64,000 nucleotides of DNA from Moorella glycerini (GCF_009735625.1 NZ_CP046244.1:434001-498000), one strand, 5' to 3'. Shown: positions 37,162-46,616, counted from the first letter of the stretch. The notes: generated by a model not told the origin, from the letters alone. Made by a program: numbers and translations.

Positions 37162-37190
37162 ATATTCTACTTCAATTTGATAATTCCTGC
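37162..37190 (-). promoter_or_regulatory. SigH-type promoter before the CH3-THF methyltransferase operon
   Basis: On the minus strand GCAGGAATT (37190-37182) and GTAGAATAT (37170-37162) are 11 bp apart. This fits the Bacillus SigH consensus RNAGGAWWW-N11/12-RNNGAATWW. It lies about 80 bp before the start codon at 37082. Confidence 0.7.
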
Positions 37191-37226
37191 TAAGGTAACA
37201 ATTTTTTTGCCGGTGTTTATAAAGAG

Positions 37227-37258
37227 GCCGCCGTAAAACGATGGCGTTTTACGGCGGC
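37227..37258. terminator. Strong hairpin terminator between transporter and methyltransferase operons
   Basis: A perfect 14-bp stem (37227-37240 with 37245-37258) has loop ATGG. A T-run follows on the plus strand (37264-37270) and only a weak one on the minus strand. Both flanking genes are on the minus strand, so it probably ends the GPH-transporter transcript. Confidence 0.65.
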
Positions 37259-37288
37259 ACTGCGTTTTTTTACCTTCGAGCTGAAAAA

Positions 37289-38677
37289 CTAAATTGCTAC
37301 CGCCTTTCTTTGCTCAATCTCATTTTGATAGGCAATAAGCTTTTCTTTTGTCAACCTGTAGCCCAGCGCTACTATTAATGCCGAGACTAATGCAAAAATA
37401 CCCGGGATAAAAAGGAAGACATTGATTACTGCGTTTTTGAGTTCTAAAGAAGCAGTATTGGGATTGGCTCCTGCGACGAAGCCAGCTGCAGCCAGGACCA
37501 TAGGGATTATGGTCCCCCTTGATATAATCGCTGTTTTAAGCGAGAGGTTCATCAGGCCCATAACAAAGGAGGAGGCATTTTTCCCGGTTTTCCATTCTCC
37601 ATATACCGAAACGTCCGAGTACAGGCTTACCATGACAGCCGCCAATTCCCCAAGCAGTAATCTTGCAATTAATACTACTATAAAAAACAATATCAGGTTC
37701 ATGGCAACAAATTTACATATGATCAATGAGGCAGCCAGGCCAAAAAGGCCAATAACTGATGCAGTTCTTGTTGATACCGCTTTAGCCAGCGGGCCGGCAA
37801 TATATGCACCTATTACCTGAGCTATGGCTCCCAGCAAGAGATAAGTCGGAAACAGTGCCATGTTCTGGGCAACATAGGTGAAGTAATACGCCGCCGCTGC
37901 TGTCATAATGAAATTTACCATATACCTAAAAAAGTCCCCGATCAACAGTACGATAAGGGGTGGGTTTTGAAAAAGAGTCTTTAACATATCGCCAACGGTG
38001 ACTCTGCCTGATGCCGACGCGGCAGCGCCTTGTATTTCTTCTGCTGTAGGTTCATATCCCTCGGTAATCTTAAATACTGTCCAGTATCCGATCATCATCA
38101 GGAAAGCCATAATTCCTGCTAATAACGTATACCCTAACACCTCATTATTAGTGACTTTGCCAAGGTAAATCGCCAGAGGAGGGCCGATATAGGAAAAGAA
38201 GACGCCTGATAGGGAAGTCCAGGCACCACGTCTTGAAGCCAATAGACTACGCTCATCAGGATTATTGGCCAGGACCGGGATTAAAGAAACGTTTGCCACC
38301 CAGGGGATATTCCATACAATATGACTTAAGATAAATCCGGCACAAATAATTGCCGCCGCAACCGGTTCTGGACCGATTTTTGTATACTGAAACATGTACA
38401 GCACCACAACAAACGGCGGAGCTATGAGCATCCAGGAGCGATTACGACCCCATTTTAATGGTTTCGTACCGCTAATAATAGCACCGTAAAATGGAGATAA
38501 AACCGCATCGACGATACTTGTTATCGACCCGATAAGGGCAACCATAGGAAGCGAAAACTTTGCTACGTTTGTTAAAAAGAATACAAACAAAAAAAGTTCA
38601 ACGCTTGTCATTAGAGAGAATCCAAGGTCGCCAATGCCATAAAAATTTCTTATGGCCTTGCTTAACGGTTTCTTCAT
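37289..38677 (-). CDS. GPH-family cation symporter 1
   Basis: The 462-residue 12-TM transporter is of the glycoside-pentoside-hexuronide:cation type. It has FYGIGDLGFSLMTSVELFLF in TM1, SIVDAVLSPFYGAIISGT (the D-x4-P motif of the family) and YSDVSVYGEWKTGKNASSFV, the Y.D...Y.EW.TG signature. GPH members import sugars or related compounds; several in anaerobes sit beside methyltransferases, where the cargo is unknown. The ribosome site AAAGGAGAG is present. Second of two GPH genes in a row. Confidence 0.85.
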   Translation of the reverse strand: MKKPLSKAIRNFYGIGDLGFSLMTSVELFLFVFFLTNVAKFSLPMVALIGSITSIVDAVLSPFYGAIISGTKPLKWGRNRSWMLIAPPFVVVLYMFQYTKIGPEPVAAAIICAGFILSHIVWNIPWVANVSLIPVLANNPDERSLLASRRGAWTSLSGVFFSYIGPPLAIYLGKVTNNEVLGYTLLAGIMAFLMMIGYWTVFKITEGYEPTAEEIQGAAASASGRVTVGDMLKTLFQNPPLIVLLIGDFFRYMVNFIMTAAAAYYFTYVAQNMALFPTYLLLGAIAQVIGAYIAGPLAKAVSTRTASVIGLFGLAASLIICKFVAMNLILFFIVVLIARLLLGELAAVMVSLYSDVSVYGEWKTGKNASSFVMGLMNLSLKTAIISRGTIIPMVLAAAGFVAGANPNTASLELKNAVINVFLFIPGIFALVSALIVALGYRLTKEKLIAYQNEIEQRKAVAI

Positions 38678-38985
38678 AAAGGCACTCTCCTTTAGTAAAA
38701 TTTATATTGTTGTTTTACCAGCTAAAATTTTAGAATAGCCTGCAAAAACTAGTTTTCCTGTTTTTTTCGTCCAACAGCCAGGTCCAGCCCACCTGTCGAT
38801 TCCTCCCACCCCCTTTTTAGTTTATAATCCTCCGCATTAGAGCACAGCGATCACCTGTATATTTCGTTTATAGTTAAACACCTCCCTCAAAATGTTTTAC
38901 GACTTCGTTAATCCACCATTACGGGATGTGCCTCCGGGTGATATGATCGGCATATAAGACGCCGGGCAAAGTAAATAATTATCCA
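38678..38985. other. Intergenic region between two GPH transporter genes
   Basis: These 308 bp have no gene. Short frames with neither start nor ribosome site are present, and a possible ribosome site GGGAGGTG near 38883 has no following start codon. I see no clear promoter or terminator. Confidence 0.5.
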
Positions 38986-40338
38986 TTAGGAGAGCTGAGC
39001 GCTAACCCTGCTTTTTATCTCTTGCTGTAATAGTCTTACTTTATCCTTAGTTAAGGGATAAAAGTACATAATCACGGCTGCTAATATACTAACAAGCATG
39101 GGCAGTACAGCAGTCATCGTCCTAATGTTTTGGATTATTACTGGGTCTTTCGTACCCGCAACAAAGCCGATATAGGCAAGTCCGTATGCTGCTATCGCGC
39201 CACCTAACAATACCCCAATTTTAATCGGGAAAATAAGAAGGCCCATATTTACAGCTCTAACACTTTTTCCTGTTTTCCATTCGCCATAATCAGCAGTATC
39301 CGAGAAAAAAGCCGGTATTGTCGCATTGGCCAGCCCGTAGCCGAACTGCGCCACAGTCACAAAAGCTATAAATAAAACAGCATTTTTCCCGGCAAAAAGA
39401 TATACCAGCAACATACCTAAAAACCAGAAAGCAACACCTAAAATATACGTTATCTTTTTGTCATATTTTATTGATATATACTGGGAGACACTATTCCCTA
39501 TAAATCCACCCATAAAAGTAACCGGGAGATAAAGGGAAATCAGCATTAGGTTACCAACAACATACCTGAAATAGTACATTCCAAAACCGGTCAGGATATT
39601 AGTTGCCGTTAATAGGGTTATATTTGATAACATTAAAATAAGCAAAGGTTTATTTGTTCCAAGCTGAATAATGATCTCTTTTACGCTTGGCGATTTCTGT
39701 CCCTTCGTAGCACCGGGCCGGTCATAATCTTTAGCGAGGTAAGCCAGCCAGTAAAGGCCACCGATGACGATGGCACCGTAAATAATCACTGTTAAGAAAT
39801 AACCTCTGGCATCGTTACCGCCGCCCAGAAACGCGATTAGTGGTACAGTAACGGCGCCCCTCAACGCCTGGCCCAGGGTCGCGCCCTGCCCTCTCCTTAC
39901 CGCTAGTTTTGCCCTTTCATCCTGGTCAGAGGTAAAGGTCGGCAGCAAGGCAAACCGGGAAGTGGAGCAAAAATTGACAAATACATACGATAGTATATAG
40001 GCTGTGCTAAGATAAGCAACCTTAATAGACATACTTACGTTTAAATCAGTAAACATTAGCAAATTAAAGACAACTACCAAAGGTGCGGCTATAAAGAGCC
40101 ATGACCTGTACTTTCCCCACGGAAGGTTGCTCTTTTCAACAATCATGCCGATAATAGGTACATCAATAACGTCTACGATTCTGCCAATCAACAAAATTGT
40201 TGCTACAACGGCCGTAGGGATCAACGCAGTATCTGTTAAAAAAAAGGCAATATATTGTACTCCCATCGTTGTCAAGAATCCGAGTGCAAATTCTTGAAAA
40301 AAATACGCAAAATATATAACGTTACTTAAGCCTGCCAT
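38986..40338 (-). CDS. GPH-family cation symporter 2
   Basis: The 450-residue 12-TM protein has the same family signatures: GRIVDVIDVPIIGMIVEKS, and FFSDTADYGEWKTGKSVRAV near residue 340. It diverges clearly from the transporter at 37289, so the two are not a recent duplicate and may carry different compounds. Hairpin H1 separates it from the broken corrinoid gene upstream. Strong ribosome site GGGGGGAGAAAG. Confidence 0.85.
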   Translation of the reverse strand: MAGLSNVIYFAYFFQEFALGFLTTMGVQYIAFFLTDTALIPTAVVATILLIGRIVDVIDVPIIGMIVEKSNLPWGKYRSWLFIAAPLVVVFNLLMFTDLNVSMSIKVAYLSTAYILSYVFVNFCSTSRFALLPTFTSDQDERAKLAVRRGQGATLGQALRGAVTVPLIAFLGGGNDARGYFLTVIIYGAIVIGGLYWLAYLAKDYDRPGATKGQKSPSVKEIIIQLGTNKPLLILMLSNITLLTATNILTGFGMYYFRYVVGNLMLISLYLPVTFMGGFIGNSVSQYISIKYDKKITYILGVAFWFLGMLLVYLFAGKNAVLFIAFVTVAQFGYGLANATIPAFFSDTADYGEWKTGKSVRAVNMGLLIFPIKIGVLLGGAIAAYGLAYIGFVAGTKDPVIIQNIRTMTAVLPMLVSILAAVIMYFYPLTKDKVRLLQQEIKSRVSAQLS

Positions 40339-40381
40339 TTCTTTCTCCCCCCTAAGGTTACCTGGATTTTCCGGCCTCCAA

Positions 40382-40459
40382 CAGCAATATTCTTACGAAA
40401 GAAGGTAGGCAGTGGTGGAAGTTGTAGTTTGCAGGACAATTATCCACCTTCCACCACTG
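40382..40459 (-). ncRNA. Conserved intergenic hairpin H1
   Basis: Read on the minus strand, CAGTGGTGGAAG (40459-40448) pairs with CTTCCACCACTG (40421-40410). A small TTCTT-TCGT-AAGAA hairpin and AATATTGCT follow. The same arrangement recurs at 44105-44182. It is not a classical terminator (no T-run) and lies about 55 bp past a corrinoid gene. It may be an RNA stability or processing element. Confidence 0.55.
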
Positions 40460-40511
40460 ATTTTAAGCCGGGGTTTAAAACGAAGACACGACCGGCCGCT
40501 CTTACAGGAGA

Positions 40512-41139
40512 TTAGCCAAAAACGCGTTTACAAAAGCTTACTCCCGTCTGAGCGTCGGTAGCAAAGGCGTCAGCGCCTGTATAGCGGCGGACAATCTCAC
40601 TGCAAATCGTACCGCCGATAATGATCTGGACCTGATCCCTTACCCCTGCTGCGGTAATGGCATCAACCACACTTTTCATCTCCGGGTAGGTGGAGTTGAG
40701 GAGGGCACTGAGACCCAATACCTTTGCCCTGGTCTCACGCACTGCATCTACAAATTTCTCGGCCGGTACATCAACGCCAAGGTCTACGACCTGGAAGCCA
40801 TGACTGCGCAGGAGCTTGACAACTATGTTCTTGCCAATGTCATGGATATGTGCCTTTAACAGTACCGATCACTACTGTCCCGGCTGACTGTTCTCCCCCG
40901 CCGATACTCGCCAGCAGCGGTTCCAGCTTGGCCATAACGCCCTGCAGGATCTCGGCGGAAAACATCAACTCTGTTAAGTAATACTGGCCGGAGGCGAAAA
41001 GGTCCCCTACGGCTGCAATTCCTTCATTGCACTCTTTGATAATATCCACGGGAGAGATACCCTGTTGGAGTTTTTCATCTACAAGGGCACTTACTCTGTC
41101 TTCGTTTAAATCTCTCAAGGCTTCTGCAATATTGGTCAT
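40512..41139 (-). pseudogene. Corrinoid protein, unit B, frameshifted at the cobalt-binding motif
   Basis: The N-terminal cap domain (MTNIAEALRDLNEDRVSALV...) runs into TVVIGTVKGTYP and a stop near 40840. The rest (HDIGKN..., LSALLNSTYPEMK, IIGGTICSE) is in the next frame. Compared with paralogues (GTVKGDIHDIGKN), one base is gained and the Asp codon altered near 40855. This breaks the DxHxxG loop itself. Either a dead gene or a sequencing error. It sits 17 bp after the unit B methyltransferase. Confidence 0.85.
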
Positions 41140-41156
41140 ATTTATGTTTCTCCTTT

Positions 41157-42521
41157 CTACTGACTAAGCAGCCAGCTGTAGGCCATCCTCTCGAACCGAT
41201 CCCACCACTGCTTGATCAACTGCTCATCGCCAGGAATTGTCCAGCCATTTTCCGCCTTGATGACTTCCCACGGTGTAACAACACCTGCCTCGGGAAATTT
41301 TACGTATCCTGTCCCCGCCGGGGCAGTCTTGGGCGCCGGGGGTGGGCCGTCATGGTACCTGCCGTATTCCATTACAGCGTCGATAAGGGCGCGGAAGTTT
41401 TCCGGTCTGGTATCCTGCGGGATGTGACCGGGACCATTGGGTATCCAGCCACCGTCCTTGCCGACAGTTTCGCACAACAGCTTGACCCTCTCGCGGACCT
41501 CTTCAGGACTACCCAGGATCAGCATGTCGGTAGGAATGCCACCAGTAATGCACTGCTGGAACCCAAAATCTGATTTGGCTTTAAAGATATCGGCCTCGTT
41601 ATCGATATCACACAGGACTGTCCCTTTGGGGAATTCCGCCATATGGTGCCAGTGCGGGCCCCAATTACCTTCCAGGAAGACCCGGAACTTATAGCCCGCT
41701 TCAATCAACTTCATGACACCCTTCTTGAATGTCGGCCAGTAGAATGTATCAAATTGCTTTGGCGACAGGAAGCAAGGCTTATGGGTAGCGATGAAAATTG
41801 GCAACTGCTTTTGCGGATCGGCGGTAGCTAAGGCCCTGGTCAATTGAAATTCTAATATCACCTCGCAAGCCTCGAGGACGTTATCCGGCTGCCTGAACAT
41901 GTCCCTCATAATCCCATTAAAGCCACGATAAGCATCGGATAGGAAATCAAAAGGCGCGGTAAAGCCACCCATAACCGGTACCGGCATTCCAGCTTCATTT
42001 TTCAACCGGGTAACTCGTTCCCGGTTTATCGCGGCGACCATCCCCATGGCTATGCCCGACTTCAAAAAGGCTACATAGGAGCGGGTGGAACCTCTTTCAC
42101 TGAACTCGCCAAGGATGCGAGGCAGATAAACATTCATCCTGTAACCTGCCGGGTCTTCGATGAACATCCTGTACTCATCAGCCTTCATCCATTCCTGCTC
42201 ATTAAACTGCTGCAAGGATGTGGGCGGAAGATCACGCCCCGGGACTTTCCAGAGGCGATGGTTTGTAATATCCCAGGGAGGAGCCCAGGAGATGTTGGTC
42301 CGGAACGTATCCACCTCCGGGTACTTTTTCGCGAAGTCAACTTCCATTTGGGCCCAGATTTGGGGATCGTACATAATCTGCTGATACGTGTAGCCTGAGA
42401 TTTTTTCAGCAAAATAGTTAGTCGCGAATGCTAGAGGCACGCGATCGGTAGGCTCCAGGGCAATAGCTGCCTGGTAACGTCCCAGCCTCTGGTTATAAAG
42501 TTCCTTGACCTCGTTCGACAT
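41157..42521 (-). CDS. UroD-family methyltransferase, unit B (with fused tail)
   Basis: The 454-residue protein is closely related to unit A: it has PTDRVPLAFATNYFAEKISG, HKPCFLSPKQFDTFYWPTFK, FLEGNWGPHWHHMAEFP and FQQCITGGIP. It also ends with the extra tail (AGVVTPWEVIKAENGWTIPG to YSWLLSQ). It should move a methyl group from an unknown donor to the neighbouring corrinoid protein, but that partner is frameshifted, so it may use another. Strong ribosome site TAAGGGAGG. It sits between MFS transporter 3 and the corrinoid gene in one direction. Confidence 0.88.
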   Translation of the reverse strand: MSNEVKELYNQRLGRYQAAIALEPTDRVPLAFATNYFAEKISGYTYQQIMYDPQIWAQMEVDFAKKYPEVDTFRTNISWAPPWDITNHRLWKVPGRDLPPTSLQQFNEQEWMKADEYRMFIEDPAGYRMNVYLPRILGEFSERGSTRSYVAFLKSGIAMGMVAAINRERVTRLKNEAGMPVPVMGGFTAPFDFLSDAYRGFNGIMRDMFRQPDNVLEACEVILEFQLTRALATADPQKQLPIFIATHKPCFLSPKQFDTFYWPTFKKGVMKLIEAGYKFRVFLEGNWGPHWHHMAEFPKGTVLCDIDNEADIFKAKSDFGFQQCITGGIPTDMLILGSPEEVRERVKLLCETVGKDGGWIPNGPGHIPQDTRPENFRALIDAVMEYGRYHDGPPPAPKTAPAGTGYVKFPEAGVVTPWEVIKAENGWTIPGDEQLIKQWWDRFERMAYSWLLSQ

Positions 42522-42559
42522 CTGAAATTCCTCCCTTAGTTGTAATTAACAGTCTACAT

Positions 42560-43843
42560 TTAAGCAGCCGCCGTTGGCTTTGTAGTCACTTTAACAGTCT
42601 CTTCCATTCCAAAACCGACAAGCAGACCAACCACCAAATAGGCTGTGGCCAGCGACATCAAGACAATGAAGAAATTCCCACCGCTAACATCGAGGAGCAA
42701 CCCCAGCACTACCGGGAAAATTACCGACCCTAACTGGCATATTCCATTGTAAATCCCCATGGCCCTCCCGGCATAAGGCCCTACCACTGTTTCTGCCTGC
42801 ATGGTGTTAATAAGACTTAAAAACGCCCCGATTATAATCCTAAGGACCAAAAATGTTGTTAACAAGGCAACATTCGTAGTGAAAAGCAAAGCGGCAGTAA
42901 AAACGAATCCACCAACGGCGCCTATATAACAGGGCTTTTTACGCGCCTTTAACAGGTCGGAAATTATCCCGACGGAAGTACCAGTAAATAAAGCAACTAA
43001 ACCTGTCCCCGCAAGAAGCGCTCCTGCCTTAGCCAGAGAAAACCCCTGGACTTTGGTAAAATAGAGCATAATCCACGTAGTCCACCCCTGGCCAATACCG
43101 ACCATCACCATCTGTGCAACACAACCTACAATGAACGAGCGCTTTAAAAGGACAGCAAGCAAAGCTTTCCTGTCTGCCGCTTTTTCTTCCGGGGTTAATA
43201 CCCGCACCGATTTAGAGGCAGTACCCAAAGCAGATCCTCTCTCTTTAGCAAAAAAGAAGGTGAGCACAGCTACTGTCAGGGTTACAAGCGCAGCTATTTT
43301 AAAACCTGTTTGCCATCCTTTGGCCTGAATTAGAGGAGCAAAGGCACCGTTAGCTATAACCCCGCCTAAAGCCGGTCCGGTCATCACTAACCCCATGGCC
43401 GTTGCCCTGGCTTTCTGCGGGAACCATGCCAGTTGAAACTTCACACCACCTGAGAACAATGGGCCAGCCGCAATACCTGCGCCTACACGCAAGAGAAAGA
43501 TCGTAACGTAACTACTTGCGAAGGGGATCAAAAGCGTAAACAAGCCGGTAAAAAACGAGGCTGCAGCCAGCGTCTTCCGCGGGCCAAAACGGTCGACAAA
43601 AAAGCCTGAAAAGAAATTAGCGGCAACGTATCCAATATAAAAAGCGGTCATTAAGCCTCCAGCTTGGGTCATACTCAGCTTCAAAGCGGGAGCTGCAACC
43701 GGGAGTGCTGTTGACCATACGTTTCTGGAGACAAAAGAAACCGCATAACTCAGCAGGCATAGCACTGCTACGACCCAACTATACCAAACGAGCGGCAGCT
43801 CTTCTGTCCCAGGATTTCCTGGCTTGTCTTTTGCTAATGTCAT
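42560..43843 (-). CDS. MFS transporter 3
   Basis: The 427-residue 12-TM anion:cation symporter-like protein has VWYSWVVAVLCLLSYAVSF, ANFFSGFFVDRFGPRKTLAA and MQAETVVGPYAGRAMGIYNG. It is clearly homologous to transporters 1 and 2 (same domain plan, same GRAMG/GSAMG end motif) but not a recent copy. First gene of the unit B row: MFS, methyltransferase, corrinoid protein, two GPH transporters. Ribosome site AGGAGG. Confidence 0.87.
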   Translation of the reverse strand: MTLAKDKPGNPGTEELPLVWYSWVVAVLCLLSYAVSFVSRNVWSTALPVAAPALKLSMTQAGGLMTAFYIGYVAANFFSGFFVDRFGPRKTLAAASFFTGLFTLLIPFASSYVTIFLLRVGAGIAAGPLFSGGVKFQLAWFPQKARATAMGLVMTGPALGGVIANGAFAPLIQAKGWQTGFKIAALVTLTVAVLTFFFAKERGSALGTASKSVRVLTPEEKAADRKALLAVLLKRSFIVGCVAQMVMVGIGQGWTTWIMLYFTKVQGFSLAKAGALLAGTGLVALFTGTSVGIISDLLKARKKPCYIGAVGGFVFTAALLFTTNVALLTTFLVLRIIIGAFLSLINTMQAETVVGPYAGRAMGIYNGICQLGSVIFPVVLGLLLDVSGGNFFIVLMSLATAYLVVGLLVGFGMEETVKVTTKPTAAA

Positions 43844-44104
43844 TTTTTCTCCTCCTACCTTTTAAATCTAGTCTAAACGTCCTATCGCGTCATCTCATGT
43901 CTTAAATTGCGCGTTTAATCTTGTATAAACCAGATTTCCCATAATTATCTCGGTATCCATTATTTTATTTAGGCAAAGGATTAAATTCATTCTTTTGGAT
44001 GCATTCGCCCAATTGGTGACATTTGCCACATGTGCAACACTAATTACGTTTGGCTTCTAATAAGCCAGCTGGATAATGGAATGGTGTATTATCCGGCCCG
44101 TAAT
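43844..44104. other. Upstream region of unit B
   Basis: This AT-rich gap should carry the unit B promoter. A start site is not obvious, and no SigH-like box like those elsewhere is seen. Confidence 0.4.
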
Positions 44105-44182
44105 AGCAATATTCTCTCGAAAGAGTGTTACCAGTGGTGGAAGTTGTGGTTTGCTAGACAATTCCACACCTTCCACCACTGG
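44105..44182 (-). ncRNA. Conserved intergenic hairpin H2
   Basis: Minus strand: CCAGTGGTGGAAG (44182-44170) pairs with its complement at 44143-44131. Then come the small hairpin CTCT-TTCG-AGAG and AATATTGCT. It has the same order of parts as H1, with changes in the small stem. It lies about 75 bp past the truncated corrinoid gene at 44256. Confidence 0.55.
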
Positions 44183-44255
44183 AATTTGCAGGTGATTTTG
44201 TGGTATGATAATGGGTAGTCCGGCTTCGAAATTAGGAACTAGTTATTGCAGGCAA

Positions 44256-44549
44256 TTAAGCATAAACGCGCTTACAGAAATTCACTCCAGTCTGAGCATC
44301 GGTAGCAAACGCATCAGCACCGGTATACTGGCGAACAGTCTCGCTACAAATCGTACCGCCGATGATGATCTGGACCTGATCCCTTAGCCCCGCTTCGGTA
44401 ATGGCATCAACGACACCCTTCATCTCCGGATAGGTGGAGTTTAGCAGGGCACTGAGACCCAATACTTTTGCACCGGTTTCGCGCACTGCGTCCACGAACT
44501 TCTCGGCCGGTACATCTACGCCAAGGTCCACAACTTGGAAGCCATGGCT
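44256..44549 (-). pseudogene. Corrinoid protein, truncated at its N-terminal half
   Basis: Only the part after the DxHxxG loop remains: GFQVVDLGVDVPAEKFVDAV, LSALLNSTYPEMK, IIGGTICSETVRQYTGAD. It is very close to the unit B corrinoid protein. Homology stops at about 44549, where unrelated sequence begins. There is no cap domain and no His ligand, so it cannot carry cobalamin in the usual way. Confidence 0.85.
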
Positions 44550-44895
44550 ACCAGGAAAGATTTCGGGTTAAAAAAATTATTGCAGAGGCCCGGAAGCTGG
44601 GTCTCGAGGTAAGAGAAGTCACCCAGGTCGTTTAACAGTTGCATTCTCCAGAAGGATTAACCCGGCTGATGCAAGTTCATGCATTTGCTAACTTGTTATT
44701 GCCTTTTTACGCCTTAACTGGTAGTAATAATTCTTGGCAAAGATCAATTGATTAGAGTTATTTTCGTACTAACAATAATCATACTCAACTAAATTACGCT
44801 CATACCGACCTATGTTATGTGCACACCGAAGCGAGAACCTTTTTTGGACAAAGAAGCAACGGCCTACTAGCACGATTGAAGCCGCGCTTCTATAG
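44550..44895. other. Junction region with an orphan plus-strand fragment
   Basis: These 346 bp lie between a truncated corrinoid gene and the nitroreductase gene. From 44550 the plus strand reads ERFRVKKIIAEARKLGLEVR then EVTQVV and a stop at 44633-44635. This looks like the end of some foreign gene brought in by the rearrangement; I do not recognise it. The rest is AT-rich without features. Confidence 0.4.
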
Positions 44896-45561
44896 TTACA
44901 AATCTATAAACCTTACAACTTCACTAATTGGCCTGCGCGGGCTTCTGAATTTATTCTGGGGATGTTCATAGTCGATATAACCCAGGGCAATCCCGATGAC
45001 AATGGCCAGTTCCGGCGGGACTCCTAACTCAGCCCGGATTAAATCAGGATAAGCCGCCATCTGAACCGCAGTCGCTGTGCCCAAACCATACTGTGCGGCT
45101 GCCAGCATAATGCTCTGCGCAAGCAAACCGAGATCAAACATCGACCAGGCTGTCAGGGTACGATCCATGCAGAGAAAAATGACGGTGGGTGCCCCGAAGA
45201 ATTTAAAGTTTAATTCCGTAAGGGCCCGTCTTCCTTGCTCATCATTGCGATCGATTCCGAGGGCATTAAAGCGCTTCCTTCCCAGTTCTTGCGTACGTTC
45301 CTTTAAAGCAGGAGGCCATTCTTGGGGCCTGCTGATATCCGGGTTAACCGGGACATTTTTGCTAAAATTCCCCAGATAAGCCTCCCGCAACCTCTGTAAA
45401 GCGCTTCCGCTGGCAACAAAGATTTCCCAGGGTTGAGTATTAGCCCATGAAGGAGCGCGCAATGCCCCTTCCAGTACAGTATAAATTGTATTCCTGTCCA
45501 CAGGTTCAGGTTTGAATGTGCGGCATGTAAAACGGGAATTCAGCGCGTCCATCACATTCAT
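44896..45561 (-). CDS. Nitroreductase-family FMN enzyme
   Basis: The roughly 221-residue protein starts MNVMDALNSRFTCRTFK, with the RxxxRxF flavin-binding start, then LRAPSWANTQPWEIFVA and GLGTATAVQMAAYPDLIRAE. The start at 45561 is chosen because GTGGAGGG precedes it by about 10 bases; six more codons exist upstream. Family members reduce nitro groups, quinones or enoates with NAD(P)H. It forms a pair with the flavodoxin-fold gene 28 bp upstream. Role in the island unknown; redox supply or aromatic side-chain reduction are guesses. Confidence 0.85.
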   Translation of the reverse strand: MNVMDALNSRFTCRTFKPEPVDRNTIYTVLEGALRAPSWANTQPWEIFVASGSALQRLREAYLGNFSKNVPVNPDISRPQEWPPALKERTQELGRKRFNALGIDRNDEQGRRALTELNFKFFGAPTVIFLCMDRTLTAWSMFDLGLLAQSIMLAAAQYGLGTATAVQMAAYPDLIRAELGVPPELAIVIGIALGYIDYEHPQNKFRSPRRPISEVVRFIDL

Positions 45562-45589
45562 ATTTTTTATACCCTCCACTCAAAAAAGT

Positions 45590-46258
45590 CTATAACCAAC
45601 CTTTTTCTTGTATATAGCGGTACTCCCACTCCCAGACATCTTTATTTCTAAGGATCACCTGGCGGTAATGGTTGCGCAGCCGCTCCTGTTCTTCTAGCTG
45701 CTCGGGAAACTCTCGCTTCTCAGCAATGGCCCGCGCCAGGGTCACACCTAGATCCCGCGCTCGGCTAAGTAGCTCTGCCTCCTCCGGCAACAGGCCTCCA
45801 GGTATTGTACATGCCATCCGGTCTACAACCTGTACTCCTATCCGCCGCAACACTTTCTCCATATAATTGGCCGCATCTTCATGGCCCGAACCGTTTGCTG
45901 TACTTATCACCATCCCGTATTTTCCTGCCAGGCGTTGACAGTGAATGGCGTTTGCCAGCCGATCAAACCATGTCTTGAGCTGCGCCGTAATATGGCCGGC
46001 ATAAACCGGACTACCTAAAATTATTCCTTCCGCCTGTAATATTTCACCAAATAAAGAGTTAAAACTGTCTTTCTGAATACACTCGCCCAGCTTATGACAT
46101 TTGCCGCAACCAAAACAGTAATTAATTTTACTTTCACTTAAATCGACATATTCCGTCTCCGCACCTTCGAGTTGCGCTCCAGCCAGGACTTGCTTGAGAA
46201 GCTGGGCAGTCCGGCTATTGTTTTTCCTAGGGCTACCGCAAAGAGCAAATATTTTCAT
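45590..46258 (-). CDS. Flavodoxin-fold NAD(P)H-dependent FMN reductase-like protein
   Basis: The roughly 222-residue protein starts MKIFALCGSPRKNNSRTAQL (FMN phosphate loop). CFGCGKCHKLGECIQ follows, and GIILGSPVYAGHITAQLK is the isoalloxazine region. The CxxCxxC-like stretch is typical of iron-sulfur flavoproteins, which pass electrons in methanogens and acetogens. The ATG at 46258 with GGTGG before it is preferred to the longer frame. A decayed relative lies at 54632-54766. It could feed electrons to the corrinoid activation system; this is inference. Confidence 0.83.
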   Translation of the reverse strand: MKIFALCGSPRKNNSRTAQLLKQVLAGAQLEGAETEYVDLSESKINYCFGCGKCHKLGECIQKDSFNSLFGEILQAEGIILGSPVYAGHITAQLKTWFDRLANAIHCQRLAGKYGMVISTANGSGHEDAANYMEKVLRRIGVQVVDRMACTIPGGLLPEEAELLSRARDLGVTLARAIAEKREFPEQLEEQERLRNHYRQVILRNKDVWEWEYRYIQEKGWL

Positions 46259-46616
46259 AGCCACCGGTTGCCTGAAGGGGCAACCCCTTACCCTCCTCGT
46301 AATTTTTTGTCTGGATGTAACCGTGAGTGCCGGCAGCAAAGAATAGCTTCAGCGTTCTTGATATTCTGGCATACCCTCTGCGTAAGTCAACCTGGTTGGT
46401 CCGGGCTTACCCTTAAACACCCCCCAGATATTATTAACCCCTGCCCTTTTATACTACCAATTGTCTTCTCATTTAGATATATATACTGTCTACCTGTCTA
46501 TAATACTTTTGTTAGTAAATTAATATGACATTCATTTACCAATTCCTGCCTTGTTAACAAAAGAACTAGATTGTTTTTTCTGTTTTCCGACTATTGCTCT
46601 ATATAAGACTACCTGC
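46259..46616. other. Intergenic region with weak SigH-like -35 element
   Basis: There is no gene in these 358 bp. On the minus strand GCAGGAATT (46549-46541) is a good SigH -35 box, but the -10 place reads GTCATATTA, a poor match. The region resembles 54770-55030, upstream of the decayed flavodoxin-fold gene, so these are duplicated copies of one control region. Confidence 0.45.
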
